NCBI RefSeq assembly: GCF_002234595.1
Contig: NZ_NMUL01000039.1
Location: 186,001 to 250,000 of the forward strand
From: Amycolatopsis vastitatis
GTDB taxonomy: Bacteria; Actinomycetota; Actinomycetes; Mycobacteriales; Pseudonocardiaceae
Length of the DNA: 64,000 bases
Direction of reading: 5' to 3'
In this document: piece by piece, positions 52,111 through 60,465 of the stretch
Layout of the letters: the number at the start of each line of letters is the position of its first letter
Position numbering within the stretch: position 1 is the stretch's first letter
The notes under the pieces: generated by a model
Database searches by the model: none
Told to the model about the DNA's origin: nothing
The model's input: only the letters and a program-made list of their open reading frames with translations
Program-made: the position numbers and the translations under genes

Positions 52111-53139
52111 ATGACCGAGAACGAGAGTCGGCCCGGCCCCGCCTCACCCGGTGGGCACCAGCCGCACCAGAGCACCCAGCAGTACGGGCCGTACGCGCAG
52201 TACGCCTACCAGCAGCAGGCCGCGCCGAATCCGCTCTTCACGCCGCAGCCGCCGGGTCAGGGGCACGCGCCCACGGCGCTCAAGGCCAAGCCGCGCAGGG
52301 CCGGCCGCGTCGCGATGATCGTCAGCGCGACCGCCCTCGGCGCCGCCCTGGTCGGCGGCGTCGGCGGCGCCGCGATCGTCGGGCTGACCGCGAACTCGGC
52401 GGACGGCGCGACGACGTCGGTGAGCACGCCGGCCGTGAACGGGCAGCCGGTCTCGAACTCCACCGCGACCGGTGACGTGAGCGCCGTCGCGGCGAAGGTG
52501 ACGCCCAGCGTCGTCCAGATCAACGTCACCACCGCTCAGGGCGAGGCCATCGGCTCCGGCGTCATCCTGACCTCGAACGGCCGGATCCTGACCAATGCGC
52601 ACGTCGTCGACGGCGCCCAGAACGTCGTCATCACCACAGCCGACGGCAAGAAGTACCAGGCCAGTGTGGTCGGCGCGGACACCAAGGCGGACATCGCGGT
52701 GGTGCAGGCGCAGAACGCGAGCGGCCTGACGGCGGCGACGCTGGGCGACTCGAGCAAGCTGGTCGTCGGCCAGGAAGTGGTCGCGATCGGGTCGCCGGGC
52801 GGCCTCCAGAACACCGTCACCACCGGCATCGTCAGCGCCCTGAACCGCAACCTCTCCGACATCGGGCAGGGCGAGCAGCAGCAGCGCTCGCCGTTCAGCC
52901 GGACGTCGGAGCAGAGCAGCGACGCGCCCAGCTACACCGCGATCCAGACCGACGCCGCGATCAACCAGGGCAACTCCGGCGGCGCGCTGGTCGACGCCCA
53001 GGGCAACGTGATCGGCATCAACTCGGCGCTCTACAGCCCGGCGGCATCGGCCAACGGCGCGGCGGGCAGCGTCGGGATCGGCTTCGCGATCCCGATCAAC
53101 GACGCCAAGAAGATCGTCGACCAGATCGTGAACAGCTAG
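52111..53139 (+). CDS. HtrA-like membrane-anchored serine protease without PDZ domain
   Basis: A 342-residue S1C protease. The N-terminus is a glutamine/proline/tyrosine-rich cytoplasmic tail (about residues 1-65), then one membrane helix (VAMIVSATALGAALVGGVGG), then the exported protease. The triad is seen in ILTNAHVVDGA (His), TKADIAVVQAQ (Asp) and NQGNSGGALVDAQGN (Ser). The chain ends at DAKKIVDQIVNS right after the protease domain, so the PDZ domain of standard HtrA/DegP is missing. A strong hairpin follows. Confidence 0.92.
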   Translation: MTENESRPGPASPGGHQPHQSTQQYGPYAQYAYQQQAAPNPLFTPQPPGQGHAPTALKAKPRRAGRVAMIVSATALGAALVGGVGGAAIVGLTANSADGATTSVSTPAVNGQPVSNSTATGDVSAVAAKVTPSVVQINVTTAQGEAIGSGVILTSNGRILTNAHVVDGAQNVVITTADGKKYQASVVGADTKADIAVVQAQNASGLTAATLGDSSKLVVGQEVVAIGSPGGLQNTVTTGIVSALNRNLSDIGQGEQQQRSPFSRTSEQSSDAPSYTAIQTDAAINQGNSGGALVDAQGNVIGINSALYSPAASANGAAGSVGIGFAIPINDAKKIVDQIVNS

Positions 53140-53203
53140 CCGCGGACGGGCCGCGGACGGGGCGGCCCGTCCCCCGCTTCGGGGAGCGGAGCGGGGTACA
53201 CCG

Positions 53204-53250
53204 CGAAGGCCGTTTCGAGAGTCAATCGGGGGCTCTCGAAACGGCCTTCG
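53204..53250. terminator. Bidirectional hairpin between the HtrA-like and DUF3224 genes
   Basis: A perfect 18-bp inverted repeat (53204-53221 with 53233-53250) has an 11-base loop. It sits between convergent stops, 65 bases after one and 7 bases before the other. Confidence 0.85.
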
Positions 53251-53256
53251 TGCTGC

Positions 53257-53634
53257 TCAGAGCGTGTACATGAGGGTCAAGTGGTGGTTCTCGCCGTCGA
53301 TCTCGATGTTCGCCGTCCCGGAGATCCCGGTCAGCTCGCCGGCCCCGGAGCCGGTGAGGATCTTCAAAGCCATTCCGGACTCCTCGTCGGCTGTGTGGTG
53401 CAGGACGAAGCTGCCCTTGCGGCCGTCGACCGAGACCTCCAGCCGCTCGAAGCCGACATACGCGCGCGAAGTCGCGTTGGTCGCCGTCAAAAGCTCGACC
53501 TTGCTGGTCCCCTCGACCGCCCCGGTGAACGTCTTGGCGATCGCCACCCGGGCGAGCTCGTTGCCCGCGAACTCGTCGGTCGCCTGCGGCTCCCACTGGT
53601 CGACGGTGAACGACGCGGTGGCGGTGCTGGTCAT
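53257..53634 (-). CDS. DUF3224-family protein
   Basis: A 125-residue protein with the DUF3224 pattern: TASFTVDQWEPQATDE at the start, TKTFTGAVEGTS-like (AKTFTGAVEGTSKVELLTA), YVGFERLEVSVDGRKGSFVL and GTANIEIDGENHHLTLMYTL at the end. The family has a small beta-barrel related to allene-oxide-cyclase folds and no assigned function. Monocistronic. Confidence 0.88.
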   Translation of the reverse strand: MTSTATASFTVDQWEPQATDEFAGNELARVAIAKTFTGAVEGTSKVELLTATNATSRAYVGFERLEVSVDGRKGSFVLHHTADEESGMALKILTGSGAGELTGISGTANIEIDGENHHLTLMYTL

Positions 53635-53704
53635 GATGGGTTCCCTCTCTTCGGTGTGGGAACCACCTTGACAGCGAAACCTGACAAGGAGCGTCAGGTA
53701 TTGC

Positions 53705-55219
53705 TCACCGCCTCCGGTTGCCGAACAGCCCCCGCGTGATCTCCCGGCCCAGCGCGCTCGCCGCCGACCGCATGAACGACTTCACGGCGGGGTTCTTCAT
53801 CGCCGACTCGAGGAGCCCCGGCTCGTCCTTCCCGGGCTCCGGAGCGGGCGCCTCGGGCGGCGGAGCGGCGGCGACCTTCGCGGCCAGCTTCTCGTAGGCC
53901 GATTCCCGGTCGATCGTCTCGGCGTACTTGGCGTGCAGGTCGGACGCCGTCACGGCCGCGGCGACGGCCTCCGGCCCGATCGAGCCCATCTTCGACCGCG
54001 GCGCACGCAGCCGCGTCCACGCCACCGGCGTCGGCGCGCCCCGCTCCGACAGCACCGTGACGATCGCCTCACCGATACCCAGCGACGTCAACGCCGCGTC
54101 GAGCTCGTAGAACTTCGTCTTCGGGTAGGTCTTGACCGTCTTGGCCAGCGCCGCCTGGTCGTCCGGGGTGAACGCGCGCAGCGCGTGCTGGATCCGGGCA
54201 CCGAGCTGCGAAAGCACGGCGTTCGGGATGTCCGTCGGCAGCTGCGTGCAGAAGAACACGCCGACACCCTTCGACCGGATCAGCTTCACGGTCTGTTCGA
54301 TGCGGTCCACAAACGCCTTCGACGCGTCGGAGAAGAGCAGATGGGCTTCGTCGAAGAAGAACACCAGCTTCGGCTTGTCGAGATCGCCTTCCTCGGGCAG
54401 CTCCTCGAACAGCTCCGCCAGCAGCCACATCAGGAACGTCGAGAACAACGCCGGCTTCGCCTGCAGGTTGTCCAGCTCCAGCAGCGTGACGACACCCCGG
54501 CCGTCCGCCTGCCGCATCAGGTCGTGGACGTCCAGCTCCGGTTCGCCGAAGAAGTCCTCCCCGCCTTGGGCCTCCAGATTGGACAGCGCACGCAGGATCA
54601 CCCCGGCCGTCGCCGCCGAGACCCCACCGATGCCCTTCAGGTCCTCCTTGCCTTCGTCGCTCGTCAGGTGCGTGATCACCGAACGGAGGTCCTTCGTGTC
54701 CAGCAGGGCGAGGCCGCGCTGGTCCGCCCAGTGGAAGATCAGCCCGAGCGTCGACTCCTGCGTGTCGTTCAGCCCCAGCACCTTCGCCAGCAACACCGGC
54801 CCGAAGCTGGTGATCGTCGCCCGGACCGGCGCCCCCTTCCCGCCCGTCCCCAGCGACAGGAACTGCACGGGGAACGCGGAGCCCGCCCAGTCGTCACCGA
54901 GCTCCCGCGAACGCCGCGTGACCTTGTCGTTCGCCTCCCCCGCCGCGGCGAGCCCGGACAGATCGCCCTTCACGTCCGCGAGCACCACCGGCACCCCGGC
55001 GGCCGACAACTGTTCCGCGATCAGCTGCAAAGTCTTCGTCTTGCCCGTCCCGGTCGCCCCCGCGACCAAGCCGTGCCGGTTCAGCGTCGCCAACGGCAGC
55101 CGCACCGCGGCCGCCGCGTCCACCTGCCCGTCGAGCACCACCGCACCCAGCTCCAGCGCAGCACCCTCACTCGCGTAACGAGCGGCGATCTCACTCGCCG
55201 GCGACCCCTGCACCGTCAC
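53705..55219 (-). CDS. HerA-like (DUF853) P-loop ATPase
   Basis: A 504-residue ATPase of the DUF853 group. Walker A is GLVAGATGTGKTKTLQLIAE (about residue 50), Walker B is KLVFFFDEAHLLFSDASKAF (about residue 290), and the arginine-containing LGARIQHALRAFTPDD follows. The C-terminal tail is proline/alanine-rich. It is related to HerA/VirD4 DNA translocases, but the cellular role of this group is not established. Start uncertain; GTG at 55219 follows GGGAGCGGG and gives the usual length before Walker A. Confidence 0.85.
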   Translation of the reverse strand: MTVQGSPASEIAARYASEGAALELGAVVLDGQVDAAAAVRLPLATLNRHGLVAGATGTGKTKTLQLIAEQLSAAGVPVVLADVKGDLSGLAAAGEANDKVTRRSRELGDDWAGSAFPVQFLSLGTGGKGAPVRATITSFGPVLLAKVLGLNDTQESTLGLIFHWADQRGLALLDTKDLRSVITHLTSDEGKEDLKGIGGVSAATAGVILRALSNLEAQGGEDFFGEPELDVHDLMRQADGRGVVTLLELDNLQAKPALFSTFLMWLLAELFEELPEEGDLDKPKLVFFFDEAHLLFSDASKAFVDRIEQTVKLIRSKGVGVFFCTQLPTDIPNAVLSQLGARIQHALRAFTPDDQAALAKTVKTYPKTKFYELDAALTSLGIGEAIVTVLSERGAPTPVAWTRLRAPRSKMGSIGPEAVAAAVTASDLHAKYAETIDRESAYEKLAAKVAAAPPPEAPAPEPGKDEPGLLESAMKNPAVKSFMRSAASALGREITRGLFGNRRR

Positions 55220-55333
55220 TGTCCCGCTCCCGATCTGTGTCCGACACCACATCCGAACCCGGCTTCGCGAGCGTAACGCGCCGTACGCGCAGGTAACGCT
55301 CCTCATATCCCCGTGTCGGGTTAGGGTCACCAG

Positions 55334-55942
55334 GTGACCGACCGCCTAGTCTGGATCGACTGCGAGATGACGGGGCTCGACCTCGGCAAGGAAGCGTTGA
55401 TCGAAATCGCCGCCCTCGTCACCGACGCGGAGCTGAACATCCTCGGCGACGGAGTCGACATCGTCATCCACGCCGACGAGGAAAAACTCGCCGGGATGCC
55501 CGACATCGTCCGCGAGATGCACGCCCACTCCGGCCTCACCGAGGAAGTCCGCCGCTCCACCGTGACCCTCGAAGAAGCCGAACGCCGCGTCCTCGACTAC
55601 ATCCGCGAGCACGTCCCCGAATCCGGCACCGCCCCCCTCGCCGGCAACTCCATCGCCACCGACCGCGGCTTCATCGCCCGCGACATGCCGGCCCTCGACG
55701 CCCACCTCCACTATCGCATGGTCGACGTCTCCTCCGTCAAGGAACTCGTCCGCCGCTGGTACCCCCGCATCTACTACGCGAAGCCGGAGAAGGGCCTCGC
55801 CCACCGCGCCCTCGCCGACATCAAGGAATCCATCGGCGAACTCGACTACTACCGGCGCGTCGCCTTCGTCCCCCAACCCGGCCCCAGCAGCGAAGAAGCC
55901 AAGGCCGCCGCCGCTGAAGTGCAGGAACAGCACCAGAGGTAA
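55334..55942 (+). CDS. orn: Oligoribonuclease
   Basis: Degrades 2-5 nucleotide RNAs to mononucleotides. The 202-residue DEDDh exonuclease has Exo I LVWIDCEMTGLDLGKEALIE, Exo II LAGNSIATDRGFIARDMPAL and Exo III GLAHRALADIKESIGELDYY, with the catalytic histidine in the last. tRNA-His follows 76 bases later, the usual order in actinobacteria. Confidence 0.96.
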   Translation: MTDRLVWIDCEMTGLDLGKEALIEIAALVTDAELNILGDGVDIVIHADEEKLAGMPDIVREMHAHSGLTEEVRRSTVTLEEAERRVLDYIREHVPESGTAPLAGNSIATDRGFIARDMPALDAHLHYRMVDVSSVKELVRRWYPRIYYAKPEKGLAHRALADIKESIGELDYYRRVAFVPQPGPSSEEAKAAAAEVQEQHQR

Positions 55943-56018
55943 CCCCCTGCGAACCCCGCGAGGGCACCCGCTACGATTACAGCCAACGAGGTGATCGCAA
56001 GCGGTTCCCTCGCTGATG

Positions 56019-56094
56019 GTGGGCGTAGCTCAGCTGGTAGAGCACCTGGTTGTGGTCCAGGAGGTCGCGGGTTCGAAACCCGTCGCTCACCCCA
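56019..56094 (+). tRNA. tRNA-His (GTG)
   Basis: A full cloverleaf: acceptor GTGGGCG with CGCTCAC, D arm GCTCAGCTGGTAGAGC, anticodon stem CCTGG/CCAGG with loop TTGTGGT, T arm GCGGGTTCGAAACCCGT, and encoded CCA. G at 56018 can pair with discriminator C91, the G-1:C73 identity pair of tRNA-His. Confidence 0.97.
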
Positions 56095-56098
56095 TTGG

Positions 56099-56155
56099 CC
56101 CCAGGCTGGTCGGTTGCTTCGCAACCTTCCCCTCGCCTGGGGTTTCGCCTTTTTG
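56099..56155 (+). terminator. Terminator after tRNA-His
   Basis: CCCCAGGC (56099) pairs with GCCTGGGG (56135-56142) around a smaller inner hairpin GGTTGC-TTC-GCAACC, followed by TTTCGCCTTTTT. Confidence 0.85.
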
Positions 56156-56214
56156 TGGGGGTCGAACCCCCACACCCCCGCCGGGGGCGAGCCCCCGGAC
56201 CCCCATCCCCGTGG

Positions 56215-57501
56215 TTACCTTGGGTGGGTTGGTGTGGTCGTCCTTGTGAGGGTGGGGTTTAGCTGGGCTGGGCGGATTGCTGCCAGGGCTATCAGCGCCA
56301 GGGCCAGGGCTACGTAGAGGGCGTGGGCCAGTGCCTGGGTTATTGGGGCGTAGTTGTCCGGGAGGACCGCCAGGCCTACTACCGGGACGTTGCCTCGGCC
56401 GTCTCCTACCTTCCAGGGGAAGAGCAGGAGGTACGTCACCGTTAGGGCTGCTGCTGGGAGCCATGTTCGGGCTCGGAATGCCGCACATGCGCCCATTACG
56501 AAGAAGGGGATGAACCAGACCCAGTAGTGCGACCAGGTCCAGGGTGTCACCAGGACCATCATGGCGCCCGTTACGCTCACTGCCAGCAGTTCGCGGCCCT
56601 CGCGGTGGGCTCGGATCGCTATCCACAGGGCCGCCAGGGCTACTACTGCTGCTGCGGGGATCCAGATCTTGCCCGGGACGTCCGGGATGTCCAGCAGGCG
56701 GGCCAGTGCGCCTCGGATCGACTGGTTCTCCGGGGACGTCGCGTCGCTGTCGCCCGTGATTCGGGATGGGTCCGCCAGGTTTGCCGACCAGAATGCTGCC
56801 GAATCTCGGGGGAGGGCCACGAAGCCGGCCAGGACTGTCAGGGCGAACGTGCCCGTGGCCACCGCTGCCGCGCGGAACCTGCGTGTCACCAGCAGGTACA
56901 CCACGAAGATCGCCGGTGTCAGCTTTATGCCCGCCGCCAGTCCGACCCCGGCGCCCGTCCACCAGCGGTTCCGGCCGGTCAGGTCCACCAGGACCAGGCA
57001 CAGCAACAGCAGGTTCACCTGGCCCGAGGTGAAGTTCATCAACACCGGCTGCAGCGGCAGCGCCAGCGCCGTCAACGCCGCCGTCGCCGCGACCCGGCCC
57101 TGGTCCGGCGCGTAACCCTGCTGCCCCAGCGACACCCACACGACCACCAGCAGCGAGAACAGGTTCACCAGCACGGCCAGCAGCGGCAGCAGCAGCTTCG
57201 GCACCACCGTCAACGGCACGAACACGCCGGCCGCGAACGGCGTGTACTTGAACGTGCCGCCGATCGTCGGCAGGGCCGAGACCCCGGGTTCGTACAGGGC
57301 CACCCCGGCGCGCACCGCGCGGCCGGTCGCCACATAGGACTTGAAGTCCTCGAGGTAGACGCCCGCCGTCGTCCAGACACCCGCCCACACGGTGTAGCCC
57401 GCGAAGATCACCAGCAGCAGCGCCCCGGACAGCACCGTCCACCACAGCGGCGCGGGCAGCTTCCGCCCGACCGGTGCTTCCGATACCACGACCGTCGTCA
57501 T
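56215..57501 (-). CDS. GT87-type membrane mannosyltransferase-like protein (DUF2029)
   Basis: A 428-residue GT-C membrane glycosyltransferase. About ten hydrophobic helices follow the N-terminus; the first exported loop contains VYLEDFKSYVATGRAV with the conserved aspartate, then FKYTPFAAGVFVPLTV, a GT87 hallmark, and GVGLAAGIKLTPAIFVVYLL. Relatives use polyprenyl-phosphate mannose to build phosphatidylinositol mannosides or lipoarabinomannan in mycobacteria; that role is plausible but not shown. The ATG at 57501 follows GAGGGGG. Divergent from the MFS gene. Confidence 0.9.
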   Translation of the reverse strand: MTTVVVSEAPVGRKLPAPLWWTVLSGALLLVIFAGYTVWAGVWTTAGVYLEDFKSYVATGRAVRAGVALYEPGVSALPTIGGTFKYTPFAAGVFVPLTVVPKLLLPLLAVLVNLFSLLVVVWVSLGQQGYAPDQGRVAATAALTALALPLQPVLMNFTSGQVNLLLLCLVLVDLTGRNRWWTGAGVGLAAGIKLTPAIFVVYLLVTRRFRAAAVATGTFALTVLAGFVALPRDSAAFWSANLADPSRITGDSDATSPENQSIRGALARLLDIPDVPGKIWIPAAAVVALAALWIAIRAHREGRELLAVSVTGAMMVLVTPWTWSHYWVWFIPFFVMGACAAFRARTWLPAAALTVTYLLLFPWKVGDGRGNVPVVGLAVLPDNYAPITQALAHALYVALALALIALAAIRPAQLNPTLTRTTTPTHPR

Positions 57502-57613
57502 GAGCTGCCCCCTCGATACGCGCGGAAGTGTAGGCAGCTTGAAATGTCCTAATTGGCCTTCGCCCAAACGTGGTAGCGCTCACGACCGGATGGCTCATCG
57601 TGCGAGAGGCCGG

Positions 57614-59038
57614 ATGCCGATGCACCGTGGACCGGTGGAACGTTCACTGCCGAAGACACGAAAGCGGAAGAAACTGCGGTACGAGGACATCACCGTCGTC
57701 GACCGGTCCCTGCTCAAGCGCGCGGTCGGAGCCGCGGCGCTGGGCAACGCCATGGAGTGGTTCGACTTCGGCGTCTACGCCTACATCGCCGACACCATCT
57801 CCGAGGTGTTCTTCCCGGCCAGCGTGTCGCCGGGCGTGCGGCTCATCGGGACGTTCGGCGCCTTCACCGCCGCCTTCCTCATGCGCCCGCTCGGCGGCCT
57901 CGTCTTCGGGCCGCTCGGCGACCGCATCGGACGGCAGAAGGTCCTCGCCGTCACCATGATCATGATGGCGATCGGCACGCTCTGCATCGGGCTGATCCCG
58001 TCGTACGCCACCATCGGCGTCTGGTCGCCCATCCTGCTCGTCCTCGCCCGCATGGTGCAGGGCTTCTCCACCGGCGGCGAATACGGCGGCGCGACGACGT
58101 TCATCGCCGAGTACTCCCCCGACAAACGCCGTGGCTTCATGGGTTCCTGGCTCGAGTTCGGCACGCTCTCCGGGTACGTGCTCGGCGCGTCCGTCGTCAC
58201 CGGCATGAAGGCCTGGGTGCCGCACGAGACGCTGCTCGACTGGGGCTGGCGCGTGCCGTTCCTCATCGCCGGGCCGCTCGGCATCATCGGCCTCTACATG
58301 CGCCTCAAGCTCGAGGAAACGCCTGCGTTCCAGAAGCACGCCGAGGAGGCCGAGAAGCGCGGCCGCACCGGCGAGCCGTTCTGGAAGATGTTCACCGAAT
58401 ACTGGCCCGCGCTGCTCGTCTGCGTCGGCCTGGTGCTCGTGTTCAACGTCACCGACTACATGCTGCTGTCGTACATGCCGACGTACCTGTCGGAGCAGCT
58501 GCACCTCGACGCCACCCACGGACTGCTGCTGATCATCGTCGTGATGGTCGTGATGATGCTCATCATCATGGTCGGCGGCCGGATCACCGACCACGTCGGC
58601 CGCAAACCGGTGATGATGGCGGGCTGCCTCGGGTTCCTCGTGCTGTCCTGGCCGCTGATGCTGCTGGTGCACGACGGCGGGCTCGTCCTCACGTTCCTCG
58701 GCCTGATGGGGCTCGGCCTGTTGCTGCTCTGCTTCGAGGTGTCGATGCCGGCGGCGCTGCCCGCGCTGTTCCCGACGGCGATCCGCTACGGCGCGCTGTC
58801 GATCGCGTTCAACATCTCGGTGTCGCTCTTCGGCGGCACGACACCGTTGGTGATGCAGTCGCTGATCTCCGCGACCGGCCACGACTTCTGGCCGGCCTGG
58901 TACCTGATGGCGGCCGGCGCGATCGGCGCGATCGCGGTGTTCTTCAGCCGCGAGACCGCGAACAAGCCGCTGTGGGGGTCGGGCCCCGCGGTGTCGACCG
59001 AGGCGGAGGCGCGGGAGCTCGTTCGCGACTCCGGCTAG
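57614..59038 (+). CDS. MHS-family MFS transporter (ProP/KgtP-like)
   Basis: A 474-residue proton symporter of the metabolite:H+ group. After a basic N-terminus the family signature GNAMEWFDFGVYAYIADTIS begins helix 1; RPLGGLVFGPLGDRIGRQKV is the cytoplasmic loop 2-3 motif; GFSTGGEYGGATTFIAEYSP is the next. Twelve helices fit. Substrates in the group are proline, betaine, citrate or oxoglutarate; which one cannot be told. The start could be 57614, 57620 or a GTG at 57635; GAGAGG precedes the first. Confidence 0.92.
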   Translation: MPMHRGPVERSLPKTRKRKKLRYEDITVVDRSLLKRAVGAAALGNAMEWFDFGVYAYIADTISEVFFPASVSPGVRLIGTFGAFTAAFLMRPLGGLVFGPLGDRIGRQKVLAVTMIMMAIGTLCIGLIPSYATIGVWSPILLVLARMVQGFSTGGEYGGATTFIAEYSPDKRRGFMGSWLEFGTLSGYVLGASVVTGMKAWVPHETLLDWGWRVPFLIAGPLGIIGLYMRLKLEETPAFQKHAEEAEKRGRTGEPFWKMFTEYWPALLVCVGLVLVFNVTDYMLLSYMPTYLSEQLHLDATHGLLLIIVVMVVMMLIIMVGGRITDHVGRKPVMMAGCLGFLVLSWPLMLLVHDGGLVLTFLGLMGLGLLLLCFEVSMPAALPALFPTAIRYGALSIAFNISVSLFGGTTPLVMQSLISATGHDFWPAWYLMAAGAIGAIAVFFSRETANKPLWGSGPAVSTEAEARELVRDSG

Positions 59039-60228
59039 TTGCCGCCCGCGCGCCACTCGTCCCAGGACAGCTGCCAGACGCTCCAGCCGTCGGTCGGCTC
59101 GAGCTTCGGGCCGCCGCTGTTCTGCACCGTGACGATGTCGCCCTTCTTGGAGGTGTCCATGAGCCACTTCGTGTTCTCGGTGGAGAGGTTCAGGCAGCCG
59201 TGGCTGACGTTGCTGTGACCCTGCTGCCGCACCGACCACGGCGCGGAGTGGTAGAAAATGCCGCTGTAGGACAGGCGCACCGCGTACTGCACGAAGGTGC
59301 TGTAGCCGCCCGGCGCGTCCTCGGGCACGCCGTAGGTGGCGGAGTTCATCGTGTAGCCGGTGTGCTCGCTCATGACGGTGTAGCTGCCGGCGGGCGTGTT
59401 GTGGCCCGGCTTGCCCATGGAGGTCGGCATGGTCTTGACCTCCTTGTCGTTGATCGAGACGGTCATCTGGTGCGTCCCGCCGTCGGCGACGGCGACGAGC
59501 TTGTCGCCGACGGTGGCACTGGCGCCCTTGTCCTCCCGGCCGTAGCTGCCGTTGCCGAGCGGCTTGCCGTAGACGGCGGCGTCGACCTTGATCTTGGTGC
59601 CGCTCTTCCAGTACTCCTTCGGCCGCCACGTCACCTGCTTGTCGCCGAACCAGTGAAAGGCACCCTCGGTGGCCGGCTCGGCGGTGACCTTCAGCGCCTT
59701 CTCGGCCGCGGCCTTGTCGGCGACGTTGCCGGTGAAGGTGAAGATCAGCGGCATCCCGACCCCGACGGTCTCGCCGTCGACGAGGTTGACCGAGACGTCG
59801 AGCTGCCGCGCGGGCTTGGCGGTGGTGAAGGTCGACTCCGCCGTGACGGGCTTGCCATCGGCGCCGGTCGCGGTCGCGGCGAGCCGGTAGGTCTTGTGGT
59901 ACCCGAGCGGCTCGGCGGAGTCCCAGCCGGAGCCGTCGGCCCGCACCTTCCCGGCGACGACCTTCCCGTCGGCCCCGGTCAGCGTCACCTCGCCGACCTT
60001 CCCGTCCTTGACGGTGACGCTGACCGGCTCCCCAGGCGCGACGTCCTTGGCATCCTTCGCAGGACTCAGCGTGAGCACGGCGGGAGCGGGGGCGGGCGCG
60101 GGCGCGGGGGCACTCGAGGACGCCGTCTGCTTCGGCGGCTCAGCCGAGGGACCGCTGCTGCAGCCGGCGGCCGTGAGGCCGATCACGCCCGCGACCACCA
60201 GCGCGCCCATGCCGGTCGAAGCCCTCAT
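59035..60228 (-). CDS. L,D-transpeptidase lipoprotein with Ig-like domains
   Basis: A 397-residue exported peptidoglycan cross-linker. The lipobox is in VIGLTAAGCSSG, so it is anchored by lipid at that cysteine. A proline/alanine linker leads to two Ig-like domains (about residues 55-230) and the YkuD catalytic domain, with the histidine of GIFYHSAPWSVRQQGHSNVS and the nucleophile near C345 in SHGCLNLS. This matches mycobacterial LdtMt2-type enzymes that make 3-3 cross-links. Its stop overlaps the MFS stop. Confidence 0.94.
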   Translation of the reverse strand: MRASTGMGALVVAGVIGLTAAGCSSGPSAEPPKQTASSSAPAPAPAPAPAVLTLSPAKDAKDVAPGEPVSVTVKDGKVGEVTLTGADGKVVAGKVRADGSGWDSAEPLGYHKTYRLAATATGADGKPVTAESTFTTAKPARQLDVSVNLVDGETVGVGMPLIFTFTGNVADKAAAEKALKVTAEPATEGAFHWFGDKQVTWRPKEYWKSGTKIKVDAAVYGKPLGNGSYGREDKGASATVGDKLVAVADGGTHQMTVSINDKEVKTMPTSMGKPGHNTPAGSYTVMSEHTGYTMNSATYGVPEDAPGGYSTFVQYAVRLSYSGIFYHSAPWSVRQQGHSNVSHGCLNLSTENTKWLMDTSKKGDIVTVQNSGGPKLEPTDGWSVWQLSWDEWRAGGN

Positions 60229-60392
60229 GCCCACCCGCCCGTTTCGCCGTCGATGTCCGACTACAGTGTCGCCCGACCAGCCGGGACACCGGGGCGGCGG
60301 CGCCGGACCATGGCAAGGGGACCCCCCTGAAACGAGCCCTGAACGGGGTGCTAATCTTTCCACGTCGCTAGGGGAAACCCCGGCAGACACCA

Positions 60393-60465
60393 GCGCCATT
60401 AGCTCAATTGGCAGAGCAGCTGGCTCTTAACCAGCGGGTTCGGGGTTCGAGTCCCTGATGGCGCA
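60393..60465 (+). tRNA. tRNA-Lys (CTT)
   Basis: Acceptor GCGCCAT with ATGGCGC, D arm GCTCAATTGGCAGAGC, anticodon stem GCTGG/CCAGC with loop CTCTTAA, and T arm CGGGGTTCGAGTCCCTG fold fully. CCA is not encoded. The 3' part is the likely integration site of the element that follows. Confidence 0.97.

Noticed and set aside
57644..59629. A 661-codon minus-strand frame opposite the MFS gene
   Set aside because: Antisense to a clear MHS transporter and overlapping the L,D-transpeptidase in another frame.
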